64,000 bases of DNA, taken from the NCBI GenBank assembly GCA_963745955.1, contig CAVUZI010000007.1, positions 124,001 through 188,000 on the forward strand. The letters run 5' to 3'. Positions 28,683 to 36,941 of the stretch are shown piece after piece. The DNA is from Bog-756 sp963745955 (lineage in GTDB: Bacteria > Actinomycetota > Acidimicrobiia > Acidimicrobiales > RAAP-2). Under the pieces are notes generated by a model. It ran no database searches. It had not been told where the DNA came from and worked only from the letters and a program-made list of their open reading frames with translations. Position numbers and translations under genes: made by a program. Position 1 is the stretch's first letter, and each line of letters starts with the position of its first letter.

Positions 28683-29864
28683 TCAGAAATTCTTCGGCAG
28701 ACCGAGCTTGCGGCGGGCGATGATGTTCTTCTGGATCTCCGAGGCGCCGCCGCCGATGGTGTCGATCACCGTGTAGCGGTAGGTCGATTCGGCCCGGCCC
28801 ACCATCGGGGCGTCCTCGTCGCGGACCCGCAGCTGGGTGCCGGGCCCACCGATGTCCATCGAGGCGTTGGCCAACCGGCGCGAGTACTCGGTGGTGAACA
28901 GCTTGTACTCGGACGCTTCCGAGGTGGGCGGGGCACCGCCCTGGGACGAGGCGAAGACGAACTTGAGGCCGAGCACCCGGGCCACCTCGGCCTGGGTGTG
29001 GAGCTGGGCGATCTGCGACCTGACCACGGCGTCGTCCTTGAGCGGCTCACCGTCCCGGGTGGCGTGCTTCACGTACTCGGTCAGCAGGTCGAGACGTTGG
29101 GCGATGGGCGAATAGGTGAACAGCGTGAAGCGCTCGAGGTCGAGGGCCTCGGAGATGTACTGGAACCCCTTGTTGAGCTCGCCCACCACGTAGTCGTCGG
29201 GAACGAACACGTCGTCGAGGTAGACCTCGTTGGTCCGCTCGTCGCCCATCGTCCAGATTTCCTTGACGGTGATGTTCGGATGGTCCATCGGCACCAGAAA
29301 CAGGGTGATCCCGAAGTGCTTGACCGCATCGGGATCGGTGCGGGCACCCACCCAGTACCAGTCGGCGAAGTGGGCCGAGGTGGTCCAGGTCTTCTGGCCG
29401 TTGAGGTTCCAGCCCCCGTCCACCTTGGTGGCCTTCAACTGCATGGAGGCGGCATCGGAACCGGCGTTGGGCTCGGAGTAGCCGACCGCGAATTCGACCT
29501 CGTTGCGGAGGATCTTGGGCAGGAACTCCTGCTTCATGCGTTCGCTGCCGTGGCTGATGATGGTCTTGCCGATGATGCCCACGCCCTTGCCGATCTGCGG
29601 CCCGCCCCGGGCCGCCAGCGCCTCATTCAGCAGGTACTCGTAGATGCCCTCGCCGGCCTTTCCCCCGTACTCCTCGGGCCAGGTGATCCCGAGCCACCCC
29701 TGCTCCCCGACCTTGGCCATGAACTGGCGTCGGAGCGGGGTGTCGACGATCTGGGCCATGTTCTCGCGGGTGACGTCGAAGACCTCCGGATCGTCGTTGG
29801 CGTCGAGGAACTCCTCGACCTCCTTGACGAACTCGAGCTGTTCCGGGGTGAACTCGAAGTCCAT
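28683..29864 (-). CDS. acyl-CoA dehydrogenase, full-length
   Basis: 393 residues, uninterrupted. Seen: FTPEQLEFVKEVEEFLD, GWLGITWPEEYGGKAGEG, FAVGYSEPNAGSDAASMQLKA (FAD/substrate loop), GQKTWTTSAHFADWYWVGART, YSRRLANASMDIGGPGTQL, and a C-terminal IDTIGGGASEIQKNIIARRKLGLP. The family forms tetramers and passes electrons to ETF. It is the first gene of the leftward operon, and its promoter region is shared with the divergent HMGS-like gene. Pairing with the shorter ACAD at 25131 is plausible. Confidence 0.9.
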   Translation of the reverse strand: MDFEFTPEQLEFVKEVEEFLDANDDPEVFDVTRENMAQIVDTPLRRQFMAKVGEQGWLGITWPEEYGGKAGEGIYEYLLNEALAARGGPQIGKGVGIIGKTIISHGSERMKQEFLPKILRNEVEFAVGYSEPNAGSDAASMQLKATKVDGGWNLNGQKTWTTSAHFADWYWVGARTDPDAVKHFGITLFLVPMDHPNITVKEIWTMGDERTNEVYLDDVFVPDDYVVGELNKGFQYISEALDLERFTLFTYSPIAQRLDLLTEYVKHATRDGEPLKDDAVVRSQIAQLHTQAEVARVLGLKFVFASSQGGAPPTSEASEYKLFTTEYSRRLANASMDIGGPGTQLRVRDEDAPMVGRAESTYRYTVIDTIGGGASEIQKNIIARRKLGLPKNF

Positions 29865-29910
29865 TGGTCGGGCCTCCGTCGTTGGACGCGGCGACTGCCG
29901 CAGTGGTTTC

Positions 29911-29925
29911 CTGACTGACCGTCAG
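29911..29925. promoter_or_regulatory. palindromic operator candidate between divergent acyl-CoA genes
   Basis: CTGAC (29911-29915), a 5-base spacer TGACC, and GTCAG (29921-29925) form a 15-bp palindrome. The inner TGACCGTCA also reads as an interrupted palindrome. It lies 47 bases upstream of the ACAD ATG and 62 bases upstream of the HMGS-like ATG. TetR-type regulators of acyl-CoA operons bind such elements, but no regulator gene is adjacent. Confidence 0.45.
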
Positions 29926-29986
29926 ATACTGTGGTCATCATAGGATGAGGAGGCGGTCGAGGCCAACGAAGGGAACATCGAACCAG

Positions 29987-31451
29987 ATGAGAGGCATCAC
30001 CAGCATCGCCGGGTACGTCCCCTATCGGCGCCTCGAGCGGTCCGCCGTGGCCGAGGTGTTCGGCACCGGAGGGGGCAAGGGCACCCGCTCGGTCGCCTCC
30101 CACGACGAGGACACCACCACCATGGGGGTGGAGGCGGCCCGCTTGGCCCTGCGGTCGGCACCGGGGGCGGCACCGGACGCCGTCTGGTTCTCCACGGCCA
30201 CGCCCGCCTACCTGGACAAGACCAACGCCACCGCCATCCACGCCGCCCTGCGCCAGCCCTCCCACGTGGCGCCTTCGACTTCGGTGGCGCCATCCGGTCG
30301 GGGTCCGGCGCCCTGCGCTCGAGCCTGGGCGCCACCGGTTCGGGTACGACGCTGGTCGTCCTGGCCGACCTGCGCGACGGCCTGCCCACGTCGGGCGACG
30401 AGTCGGCCGGGGGCGACGGGGCCGCGGCCGTCGTCGTAGGGGACGACGCACCGGGCACACCGGTGATCGCCGAGTACCTGGGCGGGGCCTCGGTGAGCGA
30501 CGAATTCCTCGACCGGTGGCGCACCGCCGGCGATCGCCGCTCGAAGGTCTGGGAGGAGCGGTTCGGGGAGACCCGGTACGTCCCGCTCGGCGCCGAGGCG
30601 TGGGAGTCGGCGCTGAAGACGGCGGGGGTGAGCGCCGACCAGGTCGACCAGGTGGCTGTCACCGGCATGCACGCCCGGGCGGTCAAGGCCCTGGCCCGCA
30701 AGCTCGGGGTGGGAGACGGGGCGGTGGTCGACGATCTGGGCTCGACGGTCGGGCAGGTCGGCACCGCCCACCCCGGCCTGGTGCTGGCCTCCATGCTCGA
30801 GCGGTCGAGGCCCGGCCAGGTGCTGGCCGTGGTGGCCCTGGCCGACGGGGCCGACGTGCTCGTGTTCCGGACCACCGGGGCCCTCTCGTCGTGGGTCCCG
30901 GCCGAGCCGGTGGCCGACCAGATCGCCGGAGGCGCCGACCTCAGCTACGGCAAGTTCCTGTCGTGGCGTGGGATGGTCACCACCGAGCCCCCCGGCGGCC
31001 CGAGCCCCAGCGGGTCTCGGCCTCCGCGGCCTGGCGCAGCGAGGACTGGAAGTTCGGCTTCGTCGGTTCCCGCGACCGCACCTCCGAAGCCGTGCACCTG
31101 CCTCCTTCACGCGTGTCGATGAAAGGTGGCGCCGTCGACGACATGGACCCCGTCGACATGGCCGGCACCCAAGCCACCATCGCCACCTACACCATCGACC
31201 GGTTGGCCTACTCTCCCAGCCCCCCGATCGTCTTCGCCGTGCTCGATTTCGACGGAGGTGGGCGGTTCCCGGTCGAGCTCACCGATGTCGACCCCGACAC
31301 GGTGGCCATCGGCGACCGGGTCACCATGACCTTCCGGAAGCTGTTCACCGCCGACGGCATCCACGACTATTTCTGGAAGGCCAAGCCGGTGCGCGCCGGC
31401 GATGGGGACGGTGCACGGAAGGGGTCCGGAGCAGTGCCGGCTGCGGGCTGA
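29987..31451 (+). CDS. HMG-CoA synthase-like protein fused to a DUF35 OB-fold domain (two frameshifts)
   Basis: ATG at 29987 behind GAAGGGAAC. Residues 1-330 follow the archaeal HMG-CoA synthase thiolase fold (GITSIAGYVPYRRLERSAVAEVFG, MGVEAARLALRS, GMHARAVKALARKLG). The nucleophile position reads AIRSGSGAL where the family has ACKAGTAAL, so the catalytic Cys is Ile near residue 102. The C-terminal ~130 residues are DUF35: WKFGFVGSRDR...LPPSRVSMKGG, then ATIATYTIDRLAYSPSPPIV and the OB-fold MTFRKLFTADGIHDYFW. The four zinc-ribbon Cys are absent. Frames break at 30266-30269 (missing G) and in the C-run 30988-30993. A scaffold or altered C-C chemistry is inferred, with the thiolase next door as partner. 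Confidence 0.8.
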
Positions 31452-31514
31452 AGGATCCGGAACGGGTCCGGAGCGCGACGGCTGCGGGCTGGAGGATCCG
31501 GGACGGGTCCGGAC
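31421..31514. repeat. about two copies of a 44-bp tandem repeat at a gene end
   Basis: The unit GGCTGCGGGCTG-AGGATCCGG-ACGGGTCCGGA recurs at a spacing of 44 bases, starting in the last codons of the HMGS-like/DUF35 gene and continuing toward the thiolase. The copies differ at a few positions. It sets the non-family tail GSGAVPAAG of the protein. Confidence 0.7.
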
Positions 31515-31568
31515 AGAGACAGGTTCGTAAAGGAAACTGGACAGAGAACTGGACAGAGGAGACAGACG

Positions 31569-32759
31569 TTGGCATCGCATGGGATCAAGGACCGGGTGGC
31601 GATCGTGGGCATGGGTTGCACCCGGTTCGCAGAGCACTGGGACAAGGGGCTCGACGACCTCATCATCGAGGCGGCCGGCGACACCTTCGCCTCGGCCGGG
31701 GTGACCAAGGACGACGTGGACGCCTACTGGTTCGGGACCGCCCAGTCGGGGATGAGCGGCATCACGCTGGCCCGGCCCCTGCAGCTCGAGGGCAAGCCGG
31801 TGACCCGGGTGGAGAATTACTGCACCACCGGGTCCGAAGCGCTCCGGGCCGCGGCCTACGCGGTGGCGTCGGGGGCCTACGACGTGGCCATGGCGGTGGG
31901 CGCGGAGAAGGTCAAGGACTCCGGGTACCAGGGTCTCAACGCCTTCCCCATCCCCAACGACGGCACCGCCCGCACCCTCACCGCGGCGGCCATGTTCTCC
32001 ATGGTGGCTCCGGCCTACGCCAAGAAGTACGGCGTGGGCGAGGACGAACTGTCCGAGGTCCTGGCCCGCATCTCGTGGAAGAACCACCGCAACGGAGCGG
32101 TCAACCCCCGGGCCCAGTTCCGCAAGGAGGTCTCCACCGAGACCATCTGCGCGTCACCGCGGGTCGCCGGCCGTCTCGGCGTGTTCGACTGCGCCGGCGT
32201 GGCCGACGGTGCCGCCGCAGCCATCGTGGTCCGGGCCGAGGACGCCCACCGCTACACGGACAAGCCCCTCTACATCAAGGCGCTGTCCTTCTCGGCCGGT
32301 AGCGGCTCGGGTCTCATCGACCCCGACTACGACTACACCTGGTTCCCCGAGTGCGCCCGGACCGCCGAGGACGCCTATGCCCAGGCCGGCCTCACCGACC
32401 CGCGCCACCAACTGGCCATGGCCGAGGTGCACGACTGCTTCACGCCCACCGAGCTGGTGCTCATGGAGGACCTCGGGTTCGCCGAGCGGGGCACGGCGTG
32501 GAAGGAGGTGCTGGCGGGCACGTTCGACCGTGACGGCGAGCTGCCGGTCAACCCCGACGGGGGGCTCAAGAGCTTCGGCCATCCGGTGGGCGCCTCCGGG
32601 CTCCGGATGTTCTTCGAGACCTGGCTGCAGCTGCGGGGCGAGGCCACCCCCGAGCGTCAGATCGACACCGACCGGACGCTCGCACTCACCCACAACCTGG
32701 GCGGCTACCCCGGCGAGATGGTCTCGTTCGTCTCAGTGGTGGGGACAGAGCTCGGCTGA
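31569..32759 (+). CDS. thiolase-superfamily protein, SCP-x / lipid-transfer-type
   Basis: 396 residues, with a TTG start behind GAGGAGACAG. Seen: AIVGMGCTRFAEHW, the nucleophile Cys85 in ENYCTTGSEALRAAAYAV, DCFTPTELVLMEDLGF, FGHPVGASG (about residue 337) with the active-site His, and NLGG near residue 376 where classical thiolases carry CxG. This is the SCP-x/Ltp-like group, members of which cleave 3-oxoacyl-CoA or work as retro-aldolases with a DUF35 partner. It follows the HMGS-DUF35 fusion by 117 bases and is the presumed cleavage enzyme of the pathway. It ends in a 27-bp overlap with the convergent TENA-like gene. Confidence 0.85.
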   Translation: MASHGIKDRVAIVGMGCTRFAEHWDKGLDDLIIEAAGDTFASAGVTKDDVDAYWFGTAQSGMSGITLARPLQLEGKPVTRVENYCTTGSEALRAAAYAVASGAYDVAMAVGAEKVKDSGYQGLNAFPIPNDGTARTLTAAAMFSMVAPAYAKKYGVGEDELSEVLARISWKNHRNGAVNPRAQFRKEVSTETICASPRVAGRLGVFDCAGVADGAAAAIVVRAEDAHRYTDKPLYIKALSFSAGSGSGLIDPDYDYTWFPECARTAEDAYAQAGLTDPRHQLAMAEVHDCFTPTELVLMEDLGFAERGTAWKEVLAGTFDRDGELPVNPDGGLKSFGHPVGASGLRMFFETWLQLRGEATPERQIDTDRTLALTHNLGGYPGEMVSFVSVVGTELG

Positions 32760-33449
32760 GGCCGGCGCTTCGGCCTGGCGCTCGTCCAGCAGGGCCCACC
32801 ACGCCTCGGCGCCCTGACGGGCGGCCGCGCCGACCTCGACCGGGTCGGCTCCGAGCAGGTCGAGAGCGGCAACGGCCCACTCACCGTGATCGGCGTCCAT
32901 GTCGGCGTGGACGTCCCAGAACTCCGCCCCACTGGCGTCCACCCCGTACCAGCGGCGCAACCCGTCCGCCTTGGTCGAGGCGATGGCCGATGCCTGGGTC
33001 TCGTAGGCCGCCAGCCCGGCCAGGGCTGCCACCGGCCCGTCGGCGACGAGCTCGAAGTAGGTGTCGACCAACGCTTCGGCCGCGGGACCGGGCGCCGTGG
33101 CCGTGGCCGTCCCGCCCAATGACCCGGCGAAGCGGTCGAAAAGAGCCAGGTGCGGCTCGGGGCGGCCGAGCTCGTCGGCCAGATTGTCCTCCACCAGCGC
33201 GGCCGCCTCGGTCTCGCCTTCGGCATGCAGGCGGTCGACCACCGCGGTGAGCACCGCCGGCAGCGCGGCCTCGAAGGCCCGGTAGTGAACGGCGTACTCG
33301 CGGAGCTCGCCCACTGTCAGCTCGCCCGCCTCCCAGCGACGATAGAAGGGGTGGGTGAGGAGGGCCCTCCCGTCGAGGGACCGAGCCACCGCGCCGGCCG
33401 GCGAATCGGATGCGTCAAACGATGCGTCAATCGATGAGGAAGAGGTCAT
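32733..33449 (-). CDS. TENA/THI-4/PqqC-like (haem-oxygenase fold) protein
   Basis: 238 residues, all-helical by appearance: LLTHPFYRRWEAGELTVGELREYAVHYRAFEAALPAVL, then DNLADELGRPEPHLALFDRFA, GLAAYETQASAIASTKADGL and DVHADMDADHGEWAVAAL. The H-x-x-x-x-x-W...Y...Y-x-x-F start and the later HADMDADH are typical of the PqqC/TENA-like iron or cofactor-binding family (the CADD-like subgroup also uses His/Glu to bind metals). There is no thiamine or PQQ operon nearby, so a role in either pathway is not supported. The N-terminal ~20 residues are a Ser/Asp-rich extension with repeated DASFDAS. Confidence 0.75.
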   Translation of the reverse strand: MTSSSSIDASFDASDSPAGAVARSLDGRALLTHPFYRRWEAGELTVGELREYAVHYRAFEAALPAVLTAVVDRLHAEGETEAAALVEDNLADELGRPEPHLALFDRFAGSLGGTATATAPGPAAEALVDTYFELVADGPVAALAGLAAYETQASAIASTKADGLRRWYGVDASGAEFWDVHADMDADHGEWAVAALDLLGADPVEVGAAARQGAEAWWALLDERQAEAPASAELCPHH

Positions 33450-33656
33450 GGCCGCATACTAACCAGAGGCGCCCGAGCCGGCTCAACGAACAACGACGGC
33501 CCGTTCTCTGTCCCCGCTGGGCGATCCCGGAGTCGATCCCGATGCGATGCATCCCGATGCTCGCTGTCCGCGCGTCCTCGAGCCGACCTTCTCGGCCAAC
33601 CTCATCTGGCCCCTGTCCGCGCCCGAGCCGCGCCGAGGCCGCGCTCCGGCCGCTGA

Positions 33657-35060
33657 TCACTCCCGGCGGTCGAGCGGGAGCTGGTCGAACGGGGACCGGT
33701 CGAACAGCGGTGGGCCGGTGCCCGGGGGCGGGCCTTCGGTGCTTCGCCTGCGCTTCGGTCTCGGTCGCTTCGGTTCGGTCGGGTGCTCGGGGGCGGTCCA
33801 CACCCACCCCTCGTCGGTCCGGGCGAGATCGAACCCGCGGTGGGTGCGGTCCAGGTGGTGCCGACGACAGACCCTGGCCAAATTGTCGAGGGCGGTGAGG
33901 CCACCCTCGGCGAAGTCGGTGACCCAGTGATCGTTCTCGAGGCCCAGGCGGGCGTCACAGTTCGGCACCACACACCTCGGGTCCCGGAGGAGGAGGGCCG
34001 ACCGGATCCGTTTGGGAATGTGGCGTCCGGCCGAATAGACCGTCGTGACGTCGGTGCCCTTGGCGATGAGCACCTCGACGAGGGCCTCTCCCAACAGCTC
34101 CCGGGCGTACTCGACGCCCACCGGGCCGACGCCGGGTATCTCACAGCGCTCCCCCTCGCCCACCGAGCCCCGGCGCAGGGCCTCTGCGTCCACCACCACC
34201 GAGACGGTGGCCCGGGGATCGGGGGTGGGCCGGTTCGGTGCCGTGCCGTCTCCGTCCCCGTTCTGGGTCAGGATGCCGCCTCCGGTGGTGAGGGCCACCA
34301 GGGCATCGGCCCGGTAGGCGTCTGGGGTCTCGAAGCGGCCCTCGGTGCGGGCCGCTCTGAACTGCCGGTCGGTCTCTGCATCCAAGGCGGCCAGCACCGT
34401 GGCCCCGGCCTCGGGGGCGAGCACGGCCTGGAGGCGGAAGGCCCCGTCGTCGTCGGTGAAGGTCCGACACCTCCGGTCCTCGTGCAGCTTCTGGAAGTGG
34501 CGGGCCTCGGCCTCGTGCGAGCGTCCCTCGACCTTGGCCCTGAGGCACCGCTCCTTCAAGGTGGCCTCGGAGTCGGACTCGGCACTGCCGACCAGTTCGG
34601 CCTCTCTGGCCGGGTTGACCTTCGCCGCGTCGGACACCCGGGAGGCCCGCCGGTGGGAGAGCTTGCCGGCCAGGAGGGACTCGGCCAGGGAGGGCTGGTC
34701 GATGAGGGCCTCCCCCAGACGGATCAGGTCCTTTGCCTCTGCGACGCTGTCTCCGGTGGTGGCGGCCAGGAACTCGGCCGCCGAGCGGTGGCCGGTGCGG
34801 GTGTAGAGGCTCCCTTGGGCCAGGCGGGCAGAGAACGCCGTCTTGTGGGCCACCACCTTCCGCTCGAGGCGGGTCAGCCGGCGGAGCACCTCGGCTGCGC
34901 TCTCCAGCGAACAGCACGCCGGGTCGATGGTGTCGAGCGCACGCTCGGCGGCGTCGAGAAATGCGAACAGGTCCTGGGGCTCGGCCTGGTCGGAACCGGC
35001 CTGTCCGGCCTGGGACTGTCCGGTCTGCGACTGCTCAATGTGCGGGGCGATCACGGCCAT
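33657..35060 (-). CDS. DUF222 domain HNH endonuclease
   Basis: 467 residues. The N-terminal DUF222 domain (from LFAFLDAAERALDTI to HEDRRCRTFTDDDGAFRLQAVLAPEAGATVLAAL) is typical of the mycobacterial 13E12-type repeat family. The C-terminal HNH motif reads CVVPNCDARLGLENDHWVTDFAEGG and LARVCRRHH, with zinc-binding Cys pairs and the DHW catalytic His. A Pro/Arg-rich tail follows. Members are abundant in actinobacteria and of unclear biological role, possibly homing or defence. The frame is intact. No partner gene is adjacent. Confidence 0.88.
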   Translation of the reverse strand: MAVIAPHIEQSQTGQSQAGQAGSDQAEPQDLFAFLDAAERALDTIDPACCSLESAAEVLRRLTRLERKVVAHKTAFSARLAQGSLYTRTGHRSAAEFLAATTGDSVAEAKDLIRLGEALIDQPSLAESLLAGKLSHRRASRVSDAAKVNPAREAELVGSAESDSEATLKERCLRAKVEGRSHEAEARHFQKLHEDRRCRTFTDDDGAFRLQAVLAPEAGATVLAALDAETDRQFRAARTEGRFETPDAYRADALVALTTGGGILTQNGDGDGTAPNRPTPDPRATVSVVVDAEALRRGSVGEGERCEIPGVGPVGVEYARELLGEALVEVLIAKGTDVTTVYSAGRHIPKRIRSALLLRDPRCVVPNCDARLGLENDHWVTDFAEGGLTALDNLARVCRRHHLDRTHRGFDLARTDEGWVWTAPEHPTEPKRPRPKRRRSTEGPPPGTGPPLFDRSPFDQLPLDRRE

Positions 35061-35232
35061 GTCACAGGATGGCAGGGGGGTGTAACACTCGGAGGAAGGA
35101 AGGCGAGGGGTTGTCGCTTCGCGTACTCCTCAGACGCCCAAGCCACCCGAACGGCACCGTCTGCGGGCCACGTCGGATCGAGGCAACGGGCCTGGGCCCC
35201 GAGCTCCCGGCACTAGTGGGGTCGGGACAGGT

Positions 35233-36086
35233 TCAGCGTGCCGCGAAGGCCGGGTTCGACGGGTGCGCGTACCGCCCGCTCATGGTGATCGGGGCGCGCG
35301 CAGCACGATCTGTCTCCGACACGACCGAGCCCTCGGGCTTCAGGTAGCGAAGCTTTCGTTCACGCTCCTCGGCCATCCGGCGCAGGTGCACCAACAGGAC
35401 CACGTAGGCGGCGAGGGCCACTCCGGAGAGAGCGGTGAGGACCCACGCAGCGGAGGCCCCGGGCACAAACCCGATGCCCAGGGTGACGACGAAGACGGCG
35501 GCCATCACGGTGAGGGTGTCGCGCCGCCGCCGACGAACTAGGAGGCGCGCGTCGGTCGTGCCCATCCGGCCCGATGTCCCGGTTCCCGCGGCGGTGACAG
35601 GCAGGGCCGGCCGCGGCCCGATCTGCCCTGCGGAGGCGTCAAAGACCAATCGCTCCCGAGGGGAGCCGACCGGCCACTGGCCCGGCTGAGCGCCCGGCTG
35701 CCGGCCCGGCTGCTGGCCCGGCTGATGCCCGGCTGATAGCCCGGCTGCTGGCCCGGCTGCGCGCCCGGCTCAGCGCCCGGATCGTCGCCCAGGAAGGCGA
35801 GTGCGGGCCGGGGCAGCTGGCTCGCCCCTACGACCGAGAGCACGGGGGCGGGGGCCTCGGGACCACCGGGCACCTGGGTGGTGACCCCTCCACCGTCGAC
35901 CGAGCGCAGCCGGTAGGCCGGGGTCACGATGGGCTGGGGGCCGGAATGCTCGAGCACCCGGAGTTGGCGGTGGAAGTGGGAGATCGAGCCGATCTCCCCG
36001 ACGCTCTGCGAGCGACGTTTCATCAGACTTGGGGCCAGGATCACAATCCATGCCGCCACAATGATGATCACAAGGATCATGGGCAT
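35233..36086 (-). CDS. SepX/GlpR-like divisome membrane protein (frameshifted in a Gln-Pro-Gly repeat)
   Basis: The N-terminal part starts MPMILVIIIVAAWIVILAPSLMKRRSQSV and has SISHFHRQLRVLEHS. The C-terminal part has an Arg-rich RRRRRDTL followed by two membrane helices (VMAAVFVVTLGIGFV and AAWVLTALSGVALAAYVVLL). This layout (N-terminal anchor, Arg patch, two C-terminal helices) is that of the actinobacterial GlpR/SepX proteins, which act with FtsZ at division sites. The two halves are joined by a QPGQQPG-type repeat linker. A frame change near 35724-35731 in that linker splits them. The function is by similarity of layout only. Confidence 0.65.
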
Positions 36087-36247
36087 CAGCTCCTCGACCT
36101 ACGCTCCGTGCCCAAAAACCCTAACCACAGGCAATTAGGCAGTGGTGGATGGTCGGGGACGACCGTGCCGACATCGGACGCGCGCGACCGCCCCATGGCA
36201 CCCCCCGGTATGTCAGCCCCCATTCCTACACCGGCCGCCGGCGGCCC

Positions 36248-36868
36248 TCAACTCGTGGGCAACGATGCAGGTGAGCGCGGTCCGAGCCCGGCCAGCATGA
36301 CCGCGCACAGCAGCTCCGCACCCCGGTCGGTGTCCTCGACGAAGCCGATCCCGCACAGCTCGAGGGAGACCCATCCGTGGATCGAGGCCCAGATCATCTG
36401 CGAGGTCATCTCGGCATCCCGGTCCTCGATGATCCCGGCTCCCATGGCCCGGCGCACGGCCGCCACCAGTCCCTCGAAGGCCCGGGCGGCGACGGCCTTG
36501 GCCTCGGGGCTGGGCTCGAAGCCGGGCACGGCCCGCAGGAACATGAGCTGGTAGGCCATGGGGTGGGCCAGGGCCAGCGCCCGGTACCGGCGACCGCCCT
36601 CGACCAGCGCCTCCAGCGGGTCGGCGATCTCGTTGAGGGTGACCATGGCCAGGCCGAGCCGGTCGAACCCCTCGACGAACAGCGCCTCGACGATGCCCGA
36701 CTTCGACGAGAAGTGGTTGTACACACCCATCGGGGCCACACCGGCGGCGGCAGCGATCCGCCGGATGGAGAGGGCGTCAGGCCCCTCCCGCTCGAGGAGA
36801 TCGGAGGCCGCGGCGAGCAGCGCCGACTCCATGCCCGCGCTCGGGGTCCTGGTCCTGGCCGTCGCCAT
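36248..36868 (-). CDS. TetR/AcrR-family transcriptional regulator
   Basis: About 206 residues. The N-terminal HTH reads LLAAASDLLEREGPDALSIRRIAAAAGVAPMGVYNHFSSKSGIVEALF, a typical TetR DNA-binding region. The C-terminal ligand domain (ALALAHPMAYQLMFLRAVPGF, SQMIWASIHGWVSLELCGIGF) contains the WGSIHG-like motif of the TetR_C_33 (WHG) type. It is divergent from the DHA2 efflux gene and shares a 73-base promoter region holding an inverted repeat, so it probably represses both. ATG at 36868, with a GTG one codon upstream also possible. Confidence 0.88.
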   Translation of the reverse strand: MATARTRTPSAGMESALLAAASDLLEREGPDALSIRRIAAAAGVAPMGVYNHFSSKSGIVEALFVEGFDRLGLAMVTLNEIADPLEALVEGGRRYRALALAHPMAYQLMFLRAVPGFEPSPEAKAVAARAFEGLVAAVRRAMGAGIIEDRDAEMTSQMIWASIHGWVSLELCGIGFVEDTDRGAELLCAVMLAGLGPRSPASLPTS

Positions 36869-36885
36869 CACAGGTGCATCGTACA

Positions 36886-36923
36886 GAAGAACAACGTGCT
36901 ATAACAATGGGACACTGTTCTTC
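36886..36923. promoter_or_regulatory. TetR operator and efflux-gene promoter
   Basis: GAAGAACA (36886-36893) and TGTTCTTC (36916-36923) are perfect 8-bp inverted arms around 22 bases. Inner GTG/CAC steps extend the symmetry. TATAAC at 36900-36905 inside the palindrome is a good -10 for the rightward gene, so binding would block transcription. The AAGGAG ribosome-binding site follows at 36931. Confidence 0.65.
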
Positions 36924-36941
36924 ACGGTCGAAGGAGCTCAG

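Noticed and set aside
33410..35216. Antisense frames over the HNH endonuclease
   Set aside because: Low-complexity Gly/Arg-rich translations caused by GC bias.
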